Notes under the pieces: model-generated
What the model was told of the DNA's origin: nothing
The model's database searches: none
What the model saw: the letters and a program-made list of their open reading frames with translations, nothing else
Translations under genes and position numbers: made by a program
Shown: piece by piece, positions 15,372 through 24,192 of the stretch
How positions within the stretch are numbered: the stretch's first letter is position 1
How the letters are laid out: the number at the start of each line of letters is the position of its first letter
Assembly: GCF_000337815.1 (NCBI RefSeq)
Contig: NZ_AOLN01000010.1
Coordinates: 157,794-221,793 of the forward strand
Length of the DNA stretch: 64,000 bases
From: Haloferax mucosum ATCC BAA-1512
GTDB lineage: Archaea; Halobacteriota; Halobacteria; Halobacteriales; Haloferacaceae
Reading direction: 5' to 3'

Positions 15372-16568
15372 CTACACCCTTCCATTGATAATATCAGCGA
15401 CCCGTTGGCGGTCGAATAACTGGTGTTGGGTGGGGACGTCTCCAATCGAGCCAGGCCACTCGCCAAACTCGTCGGGGTACAACTGCATCGCGACTGCCTC
15501 TGCCGAAAAGAGATCGATGATCGGCCCCATGTTCGTCCCGGCCGACCGGACGAAGTTCTCGTTTTGGACCGCAGTCAACTCACTCAAAATTTCGTGGTTC
15601 TTGGCTGCTTCGAGGGTTTGCTGGAAGGAGTCGCTAGTTGCCGTCGTCAGATTATCGATGAGTCCAATGTATTCTGGGTCAACTTCGAGGAGTTCCTCGT
15701 AGCCGATTTTCTTGTACGGGACGTAAGACTCTCCTTTGAACGCACTGTTGACACCAAGCTTACGCAAGGACCTACCATCGTTTCGGACCGCGTTGATGTT
15801 CGCCGCCATCAGGTTCTTTCCTTCGATGTCGAAGTCGATGATGAATGCACCGACGGTCGGTTTGTCGTCCGGGAGACGCGACTGTATCTCGGCAAACACC
15901 TCGTCTTTGAGGGTCACCCATGCATTGTACTGTGCTTGCCGCTGGAATATTTTCGCCACCTTCTCGACGGCTTCGTACAGTGTGTAGTACGGGTCACGTC
16001 CGTACGGGAAGCGGATCATCGACCCCAATATTGGACCAATGTCGCGCTCTATCTCTTCTAGGTCGTGGTCAGTCCACCCTGAGTACCGCTTGAGAACCCG
16101 CGGGTCCATCAGGTGTACATCAGCATCGACCTCGTAGAACACTTCCTTGTCGAACCCCGAGCTTTCGGAGTCAAACAGTTGCTCTACGGAACCCAGGTCG
16201 ATAGCAACCTCAGGAAGTGCTTCGTAGTATTTTAACTGCTCTTCTTCGAGGGACATCATCGCGGATGGCTTGATACCAAATGACATCGCCATATCCATCC
16301 AGGCCCCGGGAAAACTCGCGTAGGTTTCGGGTACCGTCTCGAAGGTATGTGTTCCGGCTGGTTTGACGGTCACTTCGTACGGTGTTGGATTGTCACTTTC
16401 CGTCGTCGCCCGCTCGTCCGGTGGTGTCGTAGTCGCGGTGTTACCCGACGATGAGTCGTCACTGGTGCCGAGACAACCAGCAAGTATCCCACTGCCAACG
16501 ATACCGCAACCAGCCTTCAGTACATCTCTGCGACGTTGACTGCTGTCCGAGGAGTCTCTGTTTTGCAT
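15372..16568 (-). CDS. Tat-exported iron-complex-type ABC transporter substrate-binding lipoprotein
   Basis: 398 residues starting MQNRDSSDSSQRRRDVLKAG. The Tat motif (QRRRDVLKAG) and lipobox LAGC anchor it outside the cell. The body resembles FecB/FepB-like binding proteins: PYEVTVKPAGTHTFETVPET, ADVHLMDPRVL, YYTLYEAVEKVAKIFQRQAQ and EVDPEYIGLIDNLTTAT. Ligand is probably an iron-siderophore complex. A TTAG-N6-CTAA palindrome typical of DtxR-family iron operators lies just upstream (16573-16586), between a TATA-like box and the start, which supports iron repression. The ATG at 16568 is preferred over 16637 because it leaves the operator outside the gene. No permease or ATPase gene is adjacent, so it must pair with components elsewhere. 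Confidence 0.87.
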   Translation of the reverse strand: MQNRDSSDSSQRRRDVLKAGCGIVGSGILAGCLGTSDDSSSGNTATTTPPDERATTESDNPTPYEVTVKPAGTHTFETVPETYASFPGAWMDMAMSFGIKPSAMMSLEEEQLKYYEALPEVAIDLGSVEQLFDSESSGFDKEVFYEVDADVHLMDPRVLKRYSGWTDHDLEEIERDIGPILGSMIRFPYGRDPYYTLYEAVEKVAKIFQRQAQYNAWVTLKDEVFAEIQSRLPDDKPTVGAFIIDFDIEGKNLMAANINAVRNDGRSLRKLGVNSAFKGESYVPYKKIGYEELLEVDPEYIGLIDNLTTATSDSFQQTLEAAKNHEILSELTAVQNENFVRSAGTNMGPIIDLFSAEAVAMQLYPDEFGEWPGSIGDVPTQHQLFDRQRVADIINGRV

Positions 16569-16572
16569 ATTT

Positions 16573-16586
16573 TTAGGCTGGCCTAA
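16573..16586. promoter_or_regulatory. DtxR/SirR-like operator
   Basis: TTAGGCTGGCCTAA has perfect 6-base arms around TG and fits the TTAGG-CCTAA pattern recognised by DtxR/IdeR-family regulators. It lies 4 bases upstream of the binding-protein start and about 8 bases downstream of a TATA-like ATATAA (near 16593-16598, minus strand), a position suited to repression. Confidence 0.65.
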
Positions 16587-16820
16587 GAATAGGTTATATG
16601 TTGCGATTCTTGACCAGTACGGGTGGGTCTGTCTCACTCTCCCCGTGATTTATTTGTAACACTATCTACCGTAGGCACCGTCTAGTTAGTGACTTCCCTA
16701 GTGGTGTTCGTCCGTCGAGCCCTTGCGGTCGTTGGACGCTATCGCATTTCACGAATTGTATGGGCCACTCGTGGACACTCACATGATTGCCTCACGGATG
16801 GTTCATCGACTCGTCGGGCT

Positions 16821-17134
16821 TGTACACTGTCAATCGCCGGGGCCTTGTCTTCGCTACTCGCAGGCCTCGGGCAGGTCTCCCTTCGTCGCTGGAAACGCGC
16901 GCTCGGGAGGCTCACCGTTCTGTTCGCCGTGAGCTATGTGAGCGGTCTCGGTGCCGTCAGTACGTATCTCGAAGGGACCGGGAACTTCTGGGCCGCCGCG
17001 CCATATTCTTCGTGACCGTCTTTGCGACTATCGACGCGTACATCGTCGTACCGACCGAGCACAGCGTCGCTCCGAACGGTTTCGGAGACGACGGAGTGTC
17101 GCGGTTGCGTTCATCGGTTAGAGATAGTGACTGA
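16821..17134 (+). pseudogene. Frameshifted small membrane protein gene (TM2/zinc-ribbon-neighbour type)
   Basis: One frame gives LSIAGALSSLLAGLGQVSLR followed by RWKRALGRLTVLFAVSYVSG, a typical haloarchaeal membrane-protein segment, and ends at a TGA at 17013-17015. A second frame, beginning to make sense near 16985, gives LLGRRAIFFVTVFATIDAYI then VVPTEHS up to 17134. Joined, they make a sensible two- or three-segment protein, so a single frameshift near 16985 has probably broken the gene. The N-terminus is also unclear. Confidence 0.55.
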
Positions 17135-17959
17135 CTCCGAAATCGTCTCGTAATCGGTTTGTTTCGCTGTGCTCCCGACGCTTTGGGTATCTCGTCTGGT
17201 TGCTCTAACCTCATTTTGAACTGAGGAGTTCGAATACATGATGTGTAACGAACTTCGCAACACTACTTGTTTCAAACTCTAATGATAAATTATAATCTAT
17301 ATTTTGTCTGGATAATTCCACTCTGATGCTTATCCTTTCGTATTCAATACTTGGCCTACAACGATACTACGCTGTGATTTTGACTTTGTAACGGCATCAG
17401 CCTTCGTCACAAGACCAAAATAAGCATTTTATCCGTCTATCGTCGCAATCTATCTTTGGACTCCCAATTCTCTTAACCGACACTGTGTGGCTATCTTTAC
17501 TGCAGATATCAAATCTACTACCTCGACCGATTTTATCACGAATACTCTAATAATATACTCAATTCAACTTTAAATCTGTATATTGTTACTTGAATTATAA
17601 ATATAACTTCTCTGCTGATTAATTCCCAAAAATAATATTGTCTATATTTCACATTTCTCACATGGTTTCTATTTTCCGCTCTTACTTAAGTGCCATTTAT
17701 GAACCAGTCATATAGGGACTAAGTTTTGATTCTACGCCTGTTTCGGTTCGCGGAGCTAATTACAGATAGATAACCGTTACGGCCGTACTATTGTAATTGG
17801 GATTGAAAACACATCTACTCTCGTACTCGAAGCCCCGCGAACCGGCCGTCACTCCGGTTCTCCCTCGCGGTCTACTGTTGCTATACATATTTTCTTCGCA
17901 CACGCAACTGGTTCGTTTCCACTACTGTTTTGTTGAGTGAGAAGAGAGCTAAGCTGACA
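17135..17959. other. Long AT-rich gene-free stretch bordering the secretion cluster
   Basis: About 825 bases with no convincing open frame. Most of 17220-17800 is far more AT-rich than the genes around it, with runs such as AATATAACTTCTCTG and TTTAAATCTGTATATTG. It marks the left side of the T4SS-like cluster and may be an insertion border and promoter region. I see no att-like repeat or integrase. Confidence 0.6.
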
Positions 17960-18376
17960 ATGAAGTCAGTCCCAATTCCGGGAGAAATCCTCCGAACTGA
18001 CGTCTTCCTTGGCTTGACCTTCGACGAACTCGTGATTCTGGGCTCGGTCCCGCTCGTTGTTATCTTCCCCAGCCTATTCATCAAGCAGATACCGCTTTTT
18101 GCGACTCTCGGTATTGTCCTCCTGTCTACGTTGGGCGTCGCTGCCATCGTTCTCCGAACACCCGATGGACAGACCCCTCTCGAATGGGCCCCTGCGGCCC
18201 TGAGACGTAGAATCATGCCCGACACGTACTACCTAAAACCCCGAATCCGAGACCGTGATACAATCGTCTATGCAGACGTCGTCCACACTTCGGACCAAAT
18301 TGTTTCGGACTCCAACCAGTCGGAACCTACGGACTCTAAATCGAACCAGAGCACTCCCACAACGCAAGATGACTGA
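17960..18376 (+). CDS. PrgI/VirB3-like inner membrane protein
   Basis: 138 residues. The N-terminus MKSVPIPGEILRTDVFLGLT followed by two hydrophobic segments (ELVILGSVPLVVIFPSLFI and LFATLGIVLLSTLGVAAIVL) matches PrgI-type proteins of Gram-positive and archaeal conjugation systems, the counterpart of VirB3. It then has a cytoplasmic PDGQTPLEWAPAALRRRIMP segment and a Ser/Asn/Gln-rich tail. The ATG at 17960 is preferred over 17930 because it starts the conserved KSVPIPG. The stop overlaps the next start (18369) by eight bases. PrgI directly before VirB4 is the standard order. Confidence 0.75.
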   Translation: MKSVPIPGEILRTDVFLGLTFDELVILGSVPLVVIFPSLFIKQIPLFATLGIVLLSTLGVAAIVLRTPDGQTPLEWAPAALRRRIMPDTYYLKPRIRDRDTIVYADVVHTSDQIVSDSNQSEPTDSKSNQSTPTTQDD

Positions 18377-19523
18377 CGATAGCACTGCGGATACTTCCGC
18401 GCCTCACTCTGAAGAAACCGTATCGACATCGACGAATCGAGAACAGACACCGGCGGACGCCGGCTCAGATGATACCTCTGACGAGCACGAGAGCAAGGGT
18501 GCTTTCGAGGGCGTCCACGCAGTCGACCAGAACCTACCGGGCGGTACCGAAGACGTAGACTCCCCAACACAGCCAAAAGCCGATGTTGAGGAGGGCCTTC
18601 GTTCGGAGCCGACCGACGGTCCATCCCCTGCAAGTGACGAGGCTCAGCCCGGTGACGATGATAGTGACGCATTCACCGATGCACACGTCGGAACACTTGA
18701 GCCACCACAGCGTTCCGACACTACGGAAAAAGGGAGCCTCTCGATTCCGAACTACGCACAGGATTTGCTTGATTTCGAGTTCGTTCTCGAAGCCCACGAC
18801 GAGTTCCTTCCTAACAGTGTTAATGGCGCTGGGATGGTTGTCACGGGCGAAGACGAGTTCGTCGGTATCGCGGAAATCAGCCCTCGGTCGTGGTCAATTC
18901 ACACGGCCGAAAAGAAAACGGAGATCATCCAGACGTACAAATCTGCGTTCCTCGCAACACTGGATTTTCCCATTCAGATAGTGTCGTACCCGACGACATT
19001 CGACATCTCTGACCACGTCGAACGACTGAAGGACGTCACTGCGGCGGGTCGAACCCACTCGACCGATAGCCAACTGGTGACTCTCGGTCGCCAGGTGTAC
19101 CCGGATTGGCTCGACCGTTTCATCAAGCGGAACGATATGAAACAACGGCAGTTCTACGTCGTCGTCCCGATCTCCGAAACACAGATCAATCAGTTTCGGA
19201 ACGAAGACAGCGGTCTGTTACAGGCGGCCGCAGACGCGTTTTCACCGCTCGAACCGGTCGCAGAGTTCTTCCACGACGGAACCGAATCTAGTGTCAGCAC
19301 ACAACAGTGCTTACGGGAACTAGATTCGCGTCTCGACCGCGTTGCGAGCAGTCTCCACCGTCTCGACATCCGCACCACGAGACTGTCCGACCGAGACGCT
19401 GTTATGAGCGTTCTCTATCACTACTACAACAACGAACAGCCGGTCAACGGTTCGTTCCCCACGGGTCCCTACTCGGCCGAAAGCACGGACGCCCCCGACA
19501 CGACTCCCCAAAATAGCAGGTAA
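18369..19523 (+). CDS. VirB4/TraC N-terminal-domain protein (split VirB4)
   Basis: 384 residues. The first 130 are acidic, low-complexity and probably disordered. From about residue 130 the sequence (FEFVLEAHDEFLPNSVNGAG, VGIAEISPRSWS, ATLDFPIQIVSYPTTFDISD, KQRQFYVVVPIS, LDIRTTRLSDRDAVMSVLYH then YYN) follows the N-terminal non-ATPase domain of Gram-positive-type TraC/VirB4. That domain normally precedes the ATPase in one chain. Here the ATPase is in the next gene, so VirB4 appears split. The start at 18369 overlaps the PrgI-like stop; the gap to the ATPase gene is only 7 bases. Confidence 0.7.
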   Translation: MTDDSTADTSAPHSEETVSTSTNREQTPADAGSDDTSDEHESKGAFEGVHAVDQNLPGGTEDVDSPTQPKADVEEGLRSEPTDGPSPASDEAQPGDDDSDAFTDAHVGTLEPPQRSDTTEKGSLSIPNYAQDLLDFEFVLEAHDEFLPNSVNGAGMVVTGEDEFVGIAEISPRSWSIHTAEKKTEIIQTYKSAFLATLDFPIQIVSYPTTFDISDHVERLKDVTAAGRTHSTDSQLVTLGRQVYPDWLDRFIKRNDMKQRQFYVVVPISETQINQFRNEDSGLLQAAADAFSPLEPVAEFFHDGTESSVSTQQCLRELDSRLDRVASSLHRLDIRTTRLSDRDAVMSVLYHYYNNEQPVNGSFPTGPYSAESTDAPDTTPQNSR

Positions 19524-19530
19524 TTCTCGA

Positions 19531-21912
19531 ATGGCTTTCACAATCACGACGCTCCAGGCTGACAGTATCGCCTCGATGACTCGGACGATCTACGACCTCT
19601 TCGGATTGAGTTGGGTAATCGAAACGTATGGAATTTGGCCTGCGTTCGGTCTCTTTGCCGGGTGTGCCATGCTTCTCAGTACGATCTGGATTGCAGTTTC
19701 GTCCCGCTCGTCATCGAGCTTCAGCATCGGTGGCGTATTACCGTTCAGTGGCGGCGTGTCTAGCGGCGCCGACGCGACGGGCGTCAACGACGAAGTCGTC
19801 GCGGAGGCGGCAAAACGCATCCAGCAGGCTGGCGAAGAGATAACCGAAGAGCGACTCGCGGACGAAATCAAGTCGGTAAAGGAAGACACACAGCGCGAAC
19901 AGAGCGGAAAAACGGGCGTTATCCCCGACCGAACCGAGCGGTCTCGGACGGCGAACCTTTCGATTTCCCCCGAGCGTATCATCGAGTCGGAGAGCTATCT
20001 TAAACGGATAGGTGGACAAGGAACGGAGAAGTACGCTCGCTCACTTATCATTTCGAGCTATCCGAGTCGCGTCTCTCCGGGCTGGCTCGATGCACTGTTT
20101 ACGAGCGGGCTTTCGACGAACGGTGCCGAAATCCGGGTCTCTTACCACATCTTCCCGCGGGACGCCGAAGAGATGAAACGGAAGTTGAACGTCCGTGCGA
20201 CGCGACTCACCTCTCAGATTCGACGGAAGAAGAACGATGGAAAGCTCAACACTATCGAAGAAGAACAGCAACTCCAGCACGTCGAGCGCCTGCGTAGCGG
20301 CTTGACCGAAGGTTCGACGAAACTGTTCGATTTCGGGGTGTACTTCGAGGTTCTCGCTGAAGACGAAGAGACGCTAAACGAGGGAACACAGGAACTCAAA
20401 CAGCTACTCTCTCAGGTCAACACAAAAGTCACGACGCTTTACGACCGCCAACTCCAGTCCCAACAGACGATGGCACCGCTCGCAACAGACACCATCCGGA
20501 GTACGCAAATCATGGATTTAGATGCGCTCGGAACGACCTTCCCGTTCACCGACCGCTCTATCGTTCAAGCCAGCGGTGTCTTGATGGGCTTCCAGCTATC
20601 GACTAATGCGCCTATCGTCGTCGATCGTTTCGAACAGTCCGGCCACAACATGCTCATCTCGGGGAAGATTGGGTCCGGAAAGTCGTACCTCGCAAAACTC
20701 TCTATGTGGCGGCGGCTGATGATGGACCCCGAAACCGAGGTGCTGATTATCGACCCAGTTGGCGGCTTTAGCGACGTCGTCGATGCCGTTGACGGCCAAC
20801 GCGTCACTATCGACAGTCGTTCTCGAATCAACCCGCTCGAAATCAAACAGGTTGACGACACCAGCGCCGTCGAAGGAGACCCATACGACGACAAGATACG
20901 AAGTGTAATGGGCCTATTCGAGTCACACTTCCAAGGCAAACGCGAACTCAGTAAGGAAGAAGAGGGTGTCTTGCGCCGCGCGATACGATACGCCTACCTC
21001 GAACGCGGGATTACGAAAGACATCAGTACGCACCACCACGAAAGCCCGGTCATTCAGGACGTTCTCGACCTACTCGAACAGATGGCAAACGGGACGCCGC
21101 CGAGTGATTTCCTCGAAGTTCCCGAACACGTACGGCCCGAAATCACGACGATTCATACCGAGACGACGATCGAAGGCAAAGAGCAGGCTGACCGACTCGC
21201 GGACTACGCACACAGTGTCCTTCTCGGTCTCGAAGAGTTCAACCGAGGCGGCCAGCGCAGTAACCTCAACGGAAAAACGAACGTGAGGCTCCAAGACCGT
21301 GTCGTCCAGTTCGACCTGTCGAGCGTCGCCGACGGCTCGAACGAGGGACTCATTATGCACATCGTCTTGGACTGGCTCTTCCAGCGCGCGAAGGCGAACA
21401 CCGGCAAGATGGTCGTCATGATCGACGAAGCTCACTACATGCTCGGCCACGAGCAGGCCTTAGACATGCTGAACCTGTTTGCTCGCCACAGTCGTCACTA
21501 CGGAAGTGGACTGACGCTCATCAGCCAGACAGTAGACGAGTTCATGGCGAACCAGAAAGCCAAGGAGATCTACGACCAGTGTGACACCCGGGCGTTGATG
21601 CGACACCAAGACATCGGAGACGATGCCATTGAGGCGCTGAACCTGACGCCGCGAGAGCGGGACTTCGTCCTGCAGGCGCAGGCCGGAAACTCGGCGAACT
21701 ACTCCGAGTCACTCCTGTACGTCACCGGTAAGGGGAAGATGCGCATGCGAGTTCTGTCGAACGACTTCGAGCACCACGTTATCGACGGCGACATGAACGT
21801 GTGGGCGTTCCTCTACGACAACGACATGGTGGGTTGGGACGCAATCCCCGAGGACGAGCGCCGGGCGGTAAAGCGGATTCTCGACGTCACCCCGTCTAGC
21901 TCGCTGTCCTGA
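19531..21912 (+). CDS. virB4: VirB4/TraC-like secretion ATPase
   Basis: 793 residues. A hydrophobic segment near residues 33-58 (PAFGLFAGCAMLLSTIWIAV) suggests membrane attachment, which is unusual for VirB4. The middle part carries VirB4-type strands (EKYARSLIISSYPSRVSPGW, FFEVLAEDEETLNEGTQ-like repeats). The Walker A motif GKIGSGKS is at about 378-385 and Walker B MVVMIDEAH at about 627-635. Late motifs HSRHYGSGLTLISQTVDEFM and ALMRHQDIGDDAIEALNLTP are typical of VirB4. It should power assembly or substrate export of a T4SS-like machine. It lies 7 bases behind the VirB4 N-terminal-domain gene. Confidence 0.92.
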   Translation: MAFTITTLQADSIASMTRTIYDLFGLSWVIETYGIWPAFGLFAGCAMLLSTIWIAVSSRSSSSFSIGGVLPFSGGVSSGADATGVNDEVVAEAAKRIQQAGEEITEERLADEIKSVKEDTQREQSGKTGVIPDRTERSRTANLSISPERIIESESYLKRIGGQGTEKYARSLIISSYPSRVSPGWLDALFTSGLSTNGAEIRVSYHIFPRDAEEMKRKLNVRATRLTSQIRRKKNDGKLNTIEEEQQLQHVERLRSGLTEGSTKLFDFGVYFEVLAEDEETLNEGTQELKQLLSQVNTKVTTLYDRQLQSQQTMAPLATDTIRSTQIMDLDALGTTFPFTDRSIVQASGVLMGFQLSTNAPIVVDRFEQSGHNMLISGKIGSGKSYLAKLSMWRRLMMDPETEVLIIDPVGGFSDVVDAVDGQRVTIDSRSRINPLEIKQVDDTSAVEGDPYDDKIRSVMGLFESHFQGKRELSKEEEGVLRRAIRYAYLERGITKDISTHHHESPVIQDVLDLLEQMANGTPPSDFLEVPEHVRPEITTIHTETTIEGKEQADRLADYAHSVLLGLEEFNRGGQRSNLNGKTNVRLQDRVVQFDLSSVADGSNEGLIMHIVLDWLFQRAKANTGKMVVMIDEAHYMLGHEQALDMLNLFARHSRHYGSGLTLISQTVDEFMANQKAKEIYDQCDTRALMRHQDIGDDAIEALNLTPRERDFVLQAQAGNSANYSESLLYVTGKGKMRMRVLSNDFEHHVIDGDMNVWAFLYDNDMVGWDAIPEDERRAVKRILDVTPSSSLS

Positions 21913-21961
21913 TTCGCTGTTCCGACTACTTCTTCTATTTGACAAAAACAGTTGTAGGGTT

Positions 21962-23758
21962 CTACTCGAAGAACCCGAAGTGACGGATGTAGAAGTACAG
22001 GAAGATGAGGGGAGAGACGAGTGCGACGGTCGAAACGAGGTCGTACGTGCGTTCGAGTAAGATGACCTCCGGGAGGTAGGTTTTGCTGGCGGTGTGTTTG
22101 TCGTAAAAGACGTCGCCAGCGGTGGTTCGCCAGTCGTCGCGTTCCGTTCGTGCGCGAATAAACGGGCCCGTCCGAGACGCGTAGAGGTCGCCGTTTTCGT
22201 TCGTCACGGCGTAGCCATCAGCGCTCGTCGATTCTGGTGTGCCGCCGTAGAGATAGACGCGTCTTCCGGTCAATGGCTCTCCCGTTTTCGGGTCTTCAAC
22301 GTGGATTCGGACACGCTTTCCGTGCACGTGTTCGATGGCTATCTCCGGTTGTCTGTACTGAATCCTGTTCGTGACGTCAACATCGATTTCTTGGCCGTGA
22401 ATCGTGACCATCGACGTGACCGTTTTCGGCGCGTTGGAGATGACGATTCGTCGGTATGCGACCGGCTGTTTGGGTTCGATTGAAACGTGTTTCTGCGGTA
22501 TTTGGGACGTCTTGACGTTGTAGCCCTCGAAGCCGATAACGGAGGCTTCGGTCGTCGAATATTCCGTGGACGTCACCGTCGGGTTCCGGTCCACGCCGAC
22601 GAGGTACGTGCGTGGGACGTGCGGGGGGTCGTGGTCAACGTCTCGGTCGTCGTTCGTGTGTTTCGTCGTTCGGTGATACTGCCGTACCGAGTAGGTCCCC
22701 CACGTTCCTGTGACGTATTGGTCGTCGCCAAGCGCAAGGTAGCTCCACAGCCGACGATTCAATAGCTGGTTACGATTGACTCCGTCGGGCCCGTGTGGAC
22801 CGTCGAGTGTGAGGACGAGATGTTTCGTCTCGTTGTCCACTTCGATGACCGTCTGTTGAACGTCAAGCGAACCGGCATCGGTGACGAGGACCTCCGTCGA
22901 GTCGGTGACCTCGGTTTGTTCGAATCGGTGATTTCTGTCTCTGTCCACGTCGAACACGTCCCAACCACCGATGTCGTCCCAGTCTTTCTCGATTGCAGTC
23001 CGTGCGATTCGGACCGTGATTTCAGCGTGGACTGTCAACGTCTGCTTGTCGTTCGAAGAGAGACCTCTGTACGAGATCGTGTCGCCTCCCTCGTCGAATC
23101 GCTCTCCTTCGATTGTCACCCACCGATCGACTTTGTGGTGTAATTCGTACCGGTAACAGGTCTTGAAGCCGTCTCGGCGTACGCGTTCTGTTTCGTTGTC
23201 ACCGTCGATGTCTCTGTGGGAGTATTCCCAGTCCGGGTCCGTACAGTGGTTTTCAGGTGGCATGCTCGGACTGATTCGGTAGTCGGCGTAGTTGAGGACC
23301 TTGCCCCGAGAACCGATGAGAAGCGGATAGTCGCTCTGTTGGCTGTGCCCATTCGTTCCCAATCGAGGTTGCGCACCGCCGTGGACCCCCAGCAGTGTGA
23401 CGTGGGCGTCTCTGATTACCCCGCTGTCTTTCGTCTCGGACGACGGGAGCGTCCGTGACGACCGCTCGTCCGTGCTGAGTCTATCGAGGCTATCACGTTG
23501 ATACTCGTAGAGCGACGTCCCGTCGATTTTGTATTGCGGTTTCGTCGTTCGGTACGTGATGTCAGACACTTTCGCGTAGGCTGTCCCCGACTCGACGTCT
23601 CCCGAGATACTCGCCGGGTTTTGTTCTTGGTCGTCGGAGTGGAAGATGCGGGCTTGTTCGTCGCTGAGGACACCGCTCGCCGAGACTATCGCTGGCGTAC
23701 ACAGGAGCAACGCAACAAAAAGTACGCGTATTGTTCGAGTCGTTCTTGGGCGGGTCAC
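21962..23758 (-). CDS. Large exported surface protein with C-terminal membrane anchor
   Basis: 598 residues. The N-terminal signal peptide (TIRVLFVALLLCTPAIVSAS) and a single C-terminal hydrophobic segment (YDLVSTVALVSPLIFLYFYI) place about 540 residues outside the cell. Near residues 485-540 an Ig-like or carboxypeptidase-regulatory-like fold is suggested by IHVEDPKTGEPLTGRRVYLY followed by SADGYAVTNENGDLY. The rest is beta-rich and has paired cysteines (CTDPDWEYS and TCYRYEL). It is last in a minus-strand operon with the pilin-like and S16 genes (15-base gap to the pilin gene) and converges with virB4. A structural or adhesion role in the secretion apparatus is inferred. Confidence 0.7.
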   Translation of the reverse strand: MTRPRTTRTIRVLFVALLLCTPAIVSASGVLSDEQARIFHSDDQEQNPASISGDVESGTAYAKVSDITYRTTKPQYKIDGTSLYEYQRDSLDRLSTDERSSRTLPSSETKDSGVIRDAHVTLLGVHGGAQPRLGTNGHSQQSDYPLLIGSRGKVLNYADYRISPSMPPENHCTDPDWEYSHRDIDGDNETERVRRDGFKTCYRYELHHKVDRWVTIEGERFDEGGDTISYRGLSSNDKQTLTVHAEITVRIARTAIEKDWDDIGGWDVFDVDRDRNHRFEQTEVTDSTEVLVTDAGSLDVQQTVIEVDNETKHLVLTLDGPHGPDGVNRNQLLNRRLWSYLALGDDQYVTGTWGTYSVRQYHRTTKHTNDDRDVDHDPPHVPRTYLVGVDRNPTVTSTEYSTTEASVIGFEGYNVKTSQIPQKHVSIEPKQPVAYRRIVISNAPKTVTSMVTIHGQEIDVDVTNRIQYRQPEIAIEHVHGKRVRIHVEDPKTGEPLTGRRVYLYGGTPESTSADGYAVTNENGDLYASRTGPFIRARTERDDWRTTAGDVFYDKHTASKTYLPEVILLERTYDLVSTVALVSPLIFLYFYIRHFGFFE

Positions 23759-23773
23759 GGTGTGACTCGTGAC

Positions 23774-24136
23774 TTAGCTGAGGCCGACGCCGAGCAGTCC
23801 AGTAAGGAATCGGACGGCGGTAACGACGGCGGCCGCACCGGCGACGCCGATGAACGAGTTTCGAATCCGTGTTCTTCCTTTGTCACTTTGTTCGGTGTCG
23901 GTTCCGGCGGTCATGTACTGGAAGACGCCGAATGCGCCGTTCGGCACCGCAACGAACGCGATGACTGCCGCGAGGAAGTTACCGACATCCTTCATCTGTT
24001 TTTTGAGTTCACCCTTGGCCTTATCGCCGTCGTCGTCGGCGGCGACCGGTGCCGTACAGACGAGGAGCACCGACATGAAGACCATCGCTATTTTGAGCAC
24101 TCGCGCTACGCCGTGCTGTCTCTGCAAATCTGTCAT
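23774..24136 (-). CDS. VirB2/TrbC-like pilin
   Basis: 120 residues. A signal peptide (VLKIAMVFMSVLLVCTAPVA, likely cleaved before DDDG) is followed by a short charged stretch and two hydrophobic helices (VGNFLAAVIAFVAVPNGAFG and FIGVAGAAAVVTAVRFLTGL) separated by a basic loop (DKGRTRIRN). This is the size and topology of VirB2/TrbC pilins. The ATG at 24136 (MTDLQRQ) is preferred over 24142. It lies between the S16-like gene and the surface-protein gene. Confidence 0.72.
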   Translation of the reverse strand: MTDLQRQHGVARVLKIAMVFMSVLLVCTAPVAADDDGDKAKGELKKQMKDVGNFLAAVIAFVAVPNGAFGVFQYMTAGTDTEQSDKGRTRIRNSFIGVAGAAAVVTAVRFLTGLLGVGLS

Positions 24137-24192
24137 ATGCAACCGATATTTTCAATCACACTAATATGTTGCGAAATGTCAAAATCAGTGTA

